Assembly: GCA_041648955.1 (NCBI GenBank)
Contig: JBAZOD010000004.1
Coordinates: 1 to 30,980 of the forward strand
Direction: 5' to 3'
DNA from: JBAZOD01 sp041648955
GTDB lineage: Bacteria; Patescibacteriota; Patescibacteriia; Patescibacteriales; JAQTRU01
Length of the DNA stretch: 30,980 nucleotides
Shown: one piece after another, positions 27,545-30,980 of the stretch
Layout of the letters: every line of letters begins with the position of its first letter
How positions within the stretch are numbered: position 1 is the stretch's first letter
The notes under the pieces: generated by a model
Database searches by the model: none
What the model saw: only the letters and a program-made list of their open reading frames with translations
Told to the model about the DNA's origin: nothing
Program-made: the position numbers and the translations under genes

Positions 27545-28246
27545 TTATTTAACTTTCAATTCTTTTCTACCTATCACTTCGCCCCTCTTTAATTCTTTTT
27601 CTTTTTCAAAAATTTCTCCCTTATAAATCCAAACTTTTACACCGATACAGCCATAAGTAGTGTGGGCTGTCCCTCTGGAATAATCAATATCAGCTCTCAG
27701 AGTATTAAGCGGAACTTTTCCAGAAACCAATTTTTCTGTTCTGGCAATTTCCGCTCCGTTCAATCTGCCGCTAACTACGACTTTTACGCCTAACGCTCCT
27801 GCTCTTTCCACTCGGCTGATAGCCTGTTTCATTACTCGGCGGAAAGGCATTCTCTTTTCTATATCCAAAACCATTGATTGCATTGTTATCTGGGCGCTCA
27901 AATTCGGCCTATCAACCTCGGAAATATTCAAATTTATTTCTCCCAAGCGGAAACTCTTCAAAAACTTATCATGAATCTTCTTTTTTAAATCTTCCGCTCC
28001 GGTTCCTCCTCGACCGATAATAATACCCGGTTTAGCAGTATGAACATTTACGCTTATCTTATTAACACTTCTTTCTATTTCTACTCTATCAACGCCCGCC
28101 TCTCTCAATTCCTTTAACAAGAACTTTCTTACCCTTACATCTTGCTGAACATTTTTAATATATTTTTGGCCATTACCAAACCAAACCGACGGCCAAGTCT
28201 TGGTTATACCCATTCTAAATATTTTTGGATTAACTTTTTTACCCAT
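27545..28246 (-). CDS. rpsC: 30S ribosomal protein S3
   Basis: uS3 forms part of the mRNA entry helicase of the ribosome. The 233-residue protein opens MGKKVNPKIFRMGITKTWPS. It has the KH motif IIGRGGTGAEDLKKKI at about 75-90 and the C-terminal domain with GVKVVVSGRLNGAEIARTE and YSRGTAHTTYGCIGVKVWIY. The length is normal. A palindromic repeat lies in the 64-nt gap after rplV. Confidence 0.97.
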   Translation of the reverse strand: MGKKVNPKIFRMGITKTWPSVWFGNGQKYIKNVQQDVRVRKFLLKELREAGVDRVEIERSVNKISVNVHTAKPGIIIGRGGTGAEDLKKKIHDKFLKSFRLGEINLNISEVDRPNLSAQITMQSMVLDIEKRMPFRRVMKQAISRVERAGALGVKVVVSGRLNGAEIARTEKLVSGKVPLNTLRADIDYSRGTAHTTYGCIGVKVWIYKGEIFEKEKELKRGEVIGRKELKVK

Positions 28247-28266
28247 ACGATTCTAATTCGTAAATT

Positions 28267-28286
28267 CCTGCCTGCCTACAGGCAGG
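28267..28286. repeat. Palindrome family copy 3, rplV-rpsC spacer
   Basis: CCTGCCTGCCTACAGGCAGG has an 8-bp perfect stem around CCTA. It differs from the copy at 18129-18148 only in the two middle-right bases. It lies between rplV and rpsC and may form a hairpin in the operon mRNA. Confidence 0.8.
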
Positions 28287-28310
28287 TGAATAATTTATAA
28301 ACCTAAATAA

Positions 28311-28892
28311 TTAACCACTCTTTCTTCTGAAAATTTTCTTTGAAAAACCTTTAGCGCTGCCGCCTTCAATTTTGACGTGCTTGCCGCTCCCCTCTTCTCT
28401 CGGATCAATTATTTCTTTTCCTTTTTCTCTTGTTATATCTTTAGATTTTTTCTCTTTATTTTCTTTTTTAATTTCCACACCTTCATCTTCTTTCGGTTTA
28501 GCTCCCAATTTCACCGGAGCTTCTATTTTGTGCTTTTTGGATTTTGTCTTCCCGCTTGACTTTATCTCAGCCAAGGTCAAAATAATATGGCTCATTTTTT
28601 TTCTCAAAGTAGTGGCTCGGCCATGAGCTTTCGGCTGCCAGCGCTTTAAAACCGCTCCTTCATCAACTCTTATTTCTTTTATATACAAATTATCTTGTTC
28701 CAATTCATAATTGTTAACCGCGTTCGCTATGCCTGACTTTAATAATTTTCCTACCGGTCCAGATGCTTTTTTGTTGATAAACTTCAAATGCTCCAAAGCT
28801 TTAGTAGCGTTCAGTCCCCGAACAGCATCAACCACCAGACGAACTTTTCTGGGAGATATTTTTATATGTTTTGCTTTTGCTTTTATTTCCAT
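28311..28892 (-). CDS. rplV: 50S ribosomal protein L22 with long charged C-terminus
   Basis: uL22 lines the exit tunnel with its long hairpin. The core (about 1-112) is standard: MEIKAKAKHIKISPRKVRLV, then LKSGIANAVNNYEL, and the hairpin RWQPKAHGRATTLRKKMSHI. The remaining 80 residues are a Lys/Glu-rich tail not in usual L22 (110-120 residues). It would lie on the ribosome surface and end basic, in GFSKKIFRRKSG. The gene is 24 nt after rpsS. Confidence 0.96.
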   Translation of the reverse strand: MEIKAKAKHIKISPRKVRLVVDAVRGLNATKALEHLKFINKKASGPVGKLLKSGIANAVNNYELEQDNLYIKEIRVDEGAVLKRWQPKAHGRATTLRKKMSHIILTLAEIKSSGKTKSKKHKIEAPVKLGAKPKEDEGVEIKKENKEKKSKDITREKGKEIIDPREEGSGKHVKIEGGSAKGFSKKIFRRKSG

Positions 28893-28916
28893 AGTTTTAT
28901 CTTAGATGGCGGATAA

Positions 28917-29216
28917 TTATTTCTTGCCTGCTTGTCCGTCTTTAGCTTGGGTTTTTGCCATTTTTCCTCCATGAACAATGAATTTTTTCGTAGGAGAAAA
29001 TTCACCCAATTTGTGTCCAACCATATTTTCTACAATATAAACCGGGGTATGTTCTTTGCCATTATGAACACCGATGGTAAATCCCACCATTTCAGGAGTT
29101 ATAGCCGAAGCTCTATCCCAAACTTTTATAATTGTTTTATCGCCCTGCTTCAAGTTGCTGATTTTCTTTAGTATCCTTGGATTAACGTAAGGGCCTTTTT
29201 TTAAACTTCTTGACAT
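28917..29216 (-). CDS. rpsS: 30S ribosomal protein S19
   Basis: uS19 sits in the head of the small subunit and contacts tRNA and L5. The 99-residue protein opens MSRSLKKGPYVNPRILKKI and has WDRASAITPEMVGFTIGVHN and MVGHKLGEFSPTKKF, all diagnostic. It lies between rplB and rplV with short gaps. No unusual features. Confidence 0.97.
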   Translation of the reverse strand: MSRSLKKGPYVNPRILKKISNLKQGDKTIIKVWDRASAITPEMVGFTIGVHNGKEHTPVYIVENMVGHKLGEFSPTKKFIVHGGKMAKTQAKDGQAGKK

Positions 29217-29238
29217 ATATATTTATAAATTCACTTTA

Positions 29239-30078
29239 TTATTTTCTTCTTCTCTTTCTTCTCTTTACTATAAATTTATCTGAATATTTTTTCTTTCTAG
29301 TTTTTACGCCTAAAGCTGGTTTACCCCAAGGAGTCTTTGGATGTTTCAAACCGATTGACTGATTGCCTTCACCGCCGCCATGAGGATGATCAACCGGATT
29401 CATAGCCTTACCTCTTACCGTCGGCCTGATTCCCAAATGACGAGTTCTGCCGGCAGATCCCAAAACGATATGCCTCTTGTCTGGGTTGCTAGCTTGGCCA
29501 ACTGTGCAAAGACATTCTTTATTTACCAATCTTATTTCTCCTGAAGGCATTTTGACTTGTGCATACTTTCCTTCAACGCCCATGACTGAAATTAAATTGC
29601 CAGCGCTTCTGGCTATTCTTCCGCCGGCACCTGGTTCTAATTCTAGATTATAAATATCCACTCCGGCTGGAATATATTTCACCGGCATGGCATTTCCTCT
29701 TTTTATTTCAATTAAATTTTTTGAACTAACAATAATTTCTCCAACATTTAAACCAGCCGGAGCAACAATATATCTTTTAGCACCGTCTCTATAATTAATA
29801 AGAGCGATTCTTGCGCCTCGATTCGGATCATATTCAATCGCAACTACTTTTCCAGGGATATCAAACTTGTCTCTTTTAAAATCAACTAAGCGAACGTATC
29901 TTTTAGCGCCACCGCCCTGATGACGGACGGTAATTTTACCACTGGCATTACGGCCGCCTCTTTTCTTTTTTATAACAATCAAATTCTTTTCCGGTCTCTT
30001 TTTAGTAATATCAGAAAAATCGTCAAAAGTTGCTTGACGTCGTCCCGGTGTTGTTGGTTTTACTTTCTTAATTCCCAT
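29239..30078 (-). CDS. rplB: 50S ribosomal protein L2
   Basis: uL2 is needed for subunit joining and peptidyl transfer. The 279-residue protein carries the KKRGGRNASGKITVRHQGGG region, then the SH3-like domain and the C-terminal part with MNPVDHPHGGGEG, holding the conserved His close to the peptidyl transferase centre. The end, KYSDKFIVKRRKRRRK, is basic. It is 33 nt after rplW. Confidence 0.98.
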   Translation of the reverse strand: MGIKKVKPTTPGRRQATFDDFSDITKKRPEKNLIVIKKKRGGRNASGKITVRHQGGGAKRYVRLVDFKRDKFDIPGKVVAIEYDPNRGARIALINYRDGAKRYIVAPAGLNVGEIIVSSKNLIEIKRGNAMPVKYIPAGVDIYNLELEPGAGGRIARSAGNLISVMGVEGKYAQVKMPSGEIRLVNKECLCTVGQASNPDKRHIVLGSAGRTRHLGIRPTVRGKAMNPVDHPHGGGEGNQSIGLKHPKTPWGKPALGVKTRKKKYSDKFIVKRRKRRRK

Positions 30079-30111
30079 ATTGATAATTCGTAATTGATAA
30101 TTTTAAATTGA

Positions 30112-30573
30112 TTATACTCCTTCGTAAATTTTTATAGTTTTGCCTTCAGGCAAAGCGACTATCGCTTTCTTCCAATCTTTTCTTTTGCCTAAGGTTCTTC
30201 CGCTGCGGACAGTTTTACCCTCGCTATTTATAATATTAACACTAATTGGCTTTATTCCATAAACTTCTTCAATCGCTTTAGCAATTTCTATTTTATTTGT
30301 TTTAAGAGAAACCGCGAAAACATATTTATTGTGTGTTCCTAAATTAGCAGCTTTTTCAGTCACTAATGGCTTAATCAAAACTCTGTAAGCCTGGCCATAT
30401 TTTCTTTGAGCCTTCTCTTCTCCTGCTTTCCCCTCTTTGCCTGCAGCAACCACAGTCTTTTCTTCGTAAAGATCTTTCATGCTTTTTGCTTCCTTTTTTT
30501 CATTAACAACTTTTGACGCCTGAGGAGCCTTTGCTTTTTTGTCATCTTCAGTTTTTCTGTTGAATATGCCCAT
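30112..30573 (-). CDS. rplW: 50S ribosomal protein L23 with N-terminal extension
   Basis: uL23 lies at the exit tunnel and is the docking site for chaperones and SRP. The usual core of about 95 residues begins at about residue 62 (YRVLIKPLVTEKAANLG) and includes YVFAVSLKTNKIEIAKAIEE and GRTLGKRKDWKKAIVALPEG. The first 60 residues, rich in Lys, Glu and Ala, are an extra tail. It begins 3 nt after the end of rplD. Confidence 0.94.
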   Translation of the reverse strand: MGIFNRKTEDDKKAKAPQASKVVNEKKEAKSMKDLYEEKTVVAAGKEGKAGEEKAQRKYGQAYRVLIKPLVTEKAANLGTHNKYVFAVSLKTNKIEIAKAIEEVYGIKPISVNIINSEGKTVRSGRTLGKRKDWKKAIVALPEGKTIKIYEGV

Positions 30574-30576
30574 ATA

Positions 30577-30980
30577 TTAATTTTTTATATAAATTTTTTC
30601 CAAATTTTTAATGGCTTCGGTTGTCATGATTAAATTTCTATATTTTAACAAATCCACAACATTTATATTTTCTAAATTTATGATTTTCACGCCAGCGATA
30701 TTTCTACCGGAATATTTGACCTTTTCATCTTTATTGTCATTAATTACCAAGATGCTTTTCTTCGCTCTTTTATTTTTTCCTGTTTTGGTTTTATTTATCC
30801 TGACAATTTCGGAAAAAAACTTTTCTAATCCGGATAAAATTCCAACAAAAATTTTAGTTTTATAATCTTCTACTTCAAATTTATCTAAAACAACAAAATT
30901 CTTTTCTGCGACTTTATCTGACAAAGCCATAAAAATAGCCTTCTGTCTCATTTTTTTGTTTATATTTTTAGAAAAATTTC
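30577..30980 (-). CDS. rplD: 50S ribosomal protein L4, partial (N-terminus off the window)
   Basis: The reading frame stays open to the window edge, so this is the C-terminal part of uL4. The first readable residues, NFSKNINKKMRQKAIFMALS, belong to the family core after the tunnel loop; the Met at 30949-30951 is internal and not the start. Further on come VVLDKFEVEDYKTKIF, ILVINDNKDEKVKYSGRNIA, and the closing NVVDLLKYRNLIMTTEAIKN. In some bacteria L4 represses its own operon. It is 3 nt before rplW, as in other S10 operons. Confidence 0.93.
   Translation of the reverse strand, partial: NFSKNINKKMRQKAIFMALSDKVAEKNFVVLDKFEVEDYKTKIFVGILSGLEKFFSEIVRINKTKTGKNKRAKKSILVINDNKDEKVKYSGRNIAGVKIINLENINVVDLLKYRNLIMTTEAIKNLEKIYIKN

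Overview
The window looks like a chromosome segment from a Candidate Phyla Radiation (Patescibacteria, probably Parcubacteria-like) bacterium. The evidence is mixed in kind. Directly visible are AT-rich DNA, UGA used as a normal stop, almost no Shine-Dalgarno (SD) sequences, and an S10/spc ribosomal cluster with no rpmD (L30) between rpsE and rplO. From family knowledge, L30 loss is a CPR hallmark, and DUF5671, DUF3160 and membrane-anchored Memo-like proteins recur in these genomes. The exact lineage cannot be read from the sequence alone.

Layout, right to left, since nearly everything is on the minus strand. (1) 30980-21155: ribosomal superoperon L4 (partial)-L23-L2-S19-L22-S3-L16-L29-S17-L14-L24-L5-S14-S8-L6-L18-S5-L15-SecY, closed by a hairpin terminator at 21114-21130. 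(2) 21043-18489: a basic protein of unknown function, methionine aminopeptidase, YqgF and RecO; adk is not in its usual place after secY. (3) 18465-18194: a tRNA-Asn transcription unit with its own promoter, a possible 18-residue leader peptide containing six consecutive Asn codons, two mutually exclusive hairpins, the tRNA and a terminator. (4) 18175-16217: a GC-rich palindromic island carrying a duplicated tRNA 3' end, then an Xre-ImmA/IrrE protease gene paired with a DUF4411 PIN-like gene. (5) 16125-15721: a small membrane-anchored protein.

(6) 13194-15485 is the only plus-strand gene, a secreted surface protein with five Ig-like repeats, each with a Cys pair. It is divergent from (7) 12994-9573, a DUF3160 protein plus a Memo-like protein, both membrane-anchored. 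(8) 9411-4567: aspS-asnS and three small CPR-type genes. (9) 4457-3065: a four-gene island of higher GC, each gene with a clear SD, encoding a membrane protein, two small Cys-containing proteins and a phosphoribosyltransferase. (10) 2926-77: YbaK-like deacylase, ScpA, ScpB and a D,D-carboxypeptidase.

Most of the content is housekeeping: translation, secretion, chromosome segregation and wall remodelling. The least ordinary signals are the tRNA-Asn leader, the SD-bearing island, a dispersed 20-bp palindrome family and the repeat-built surface protein.
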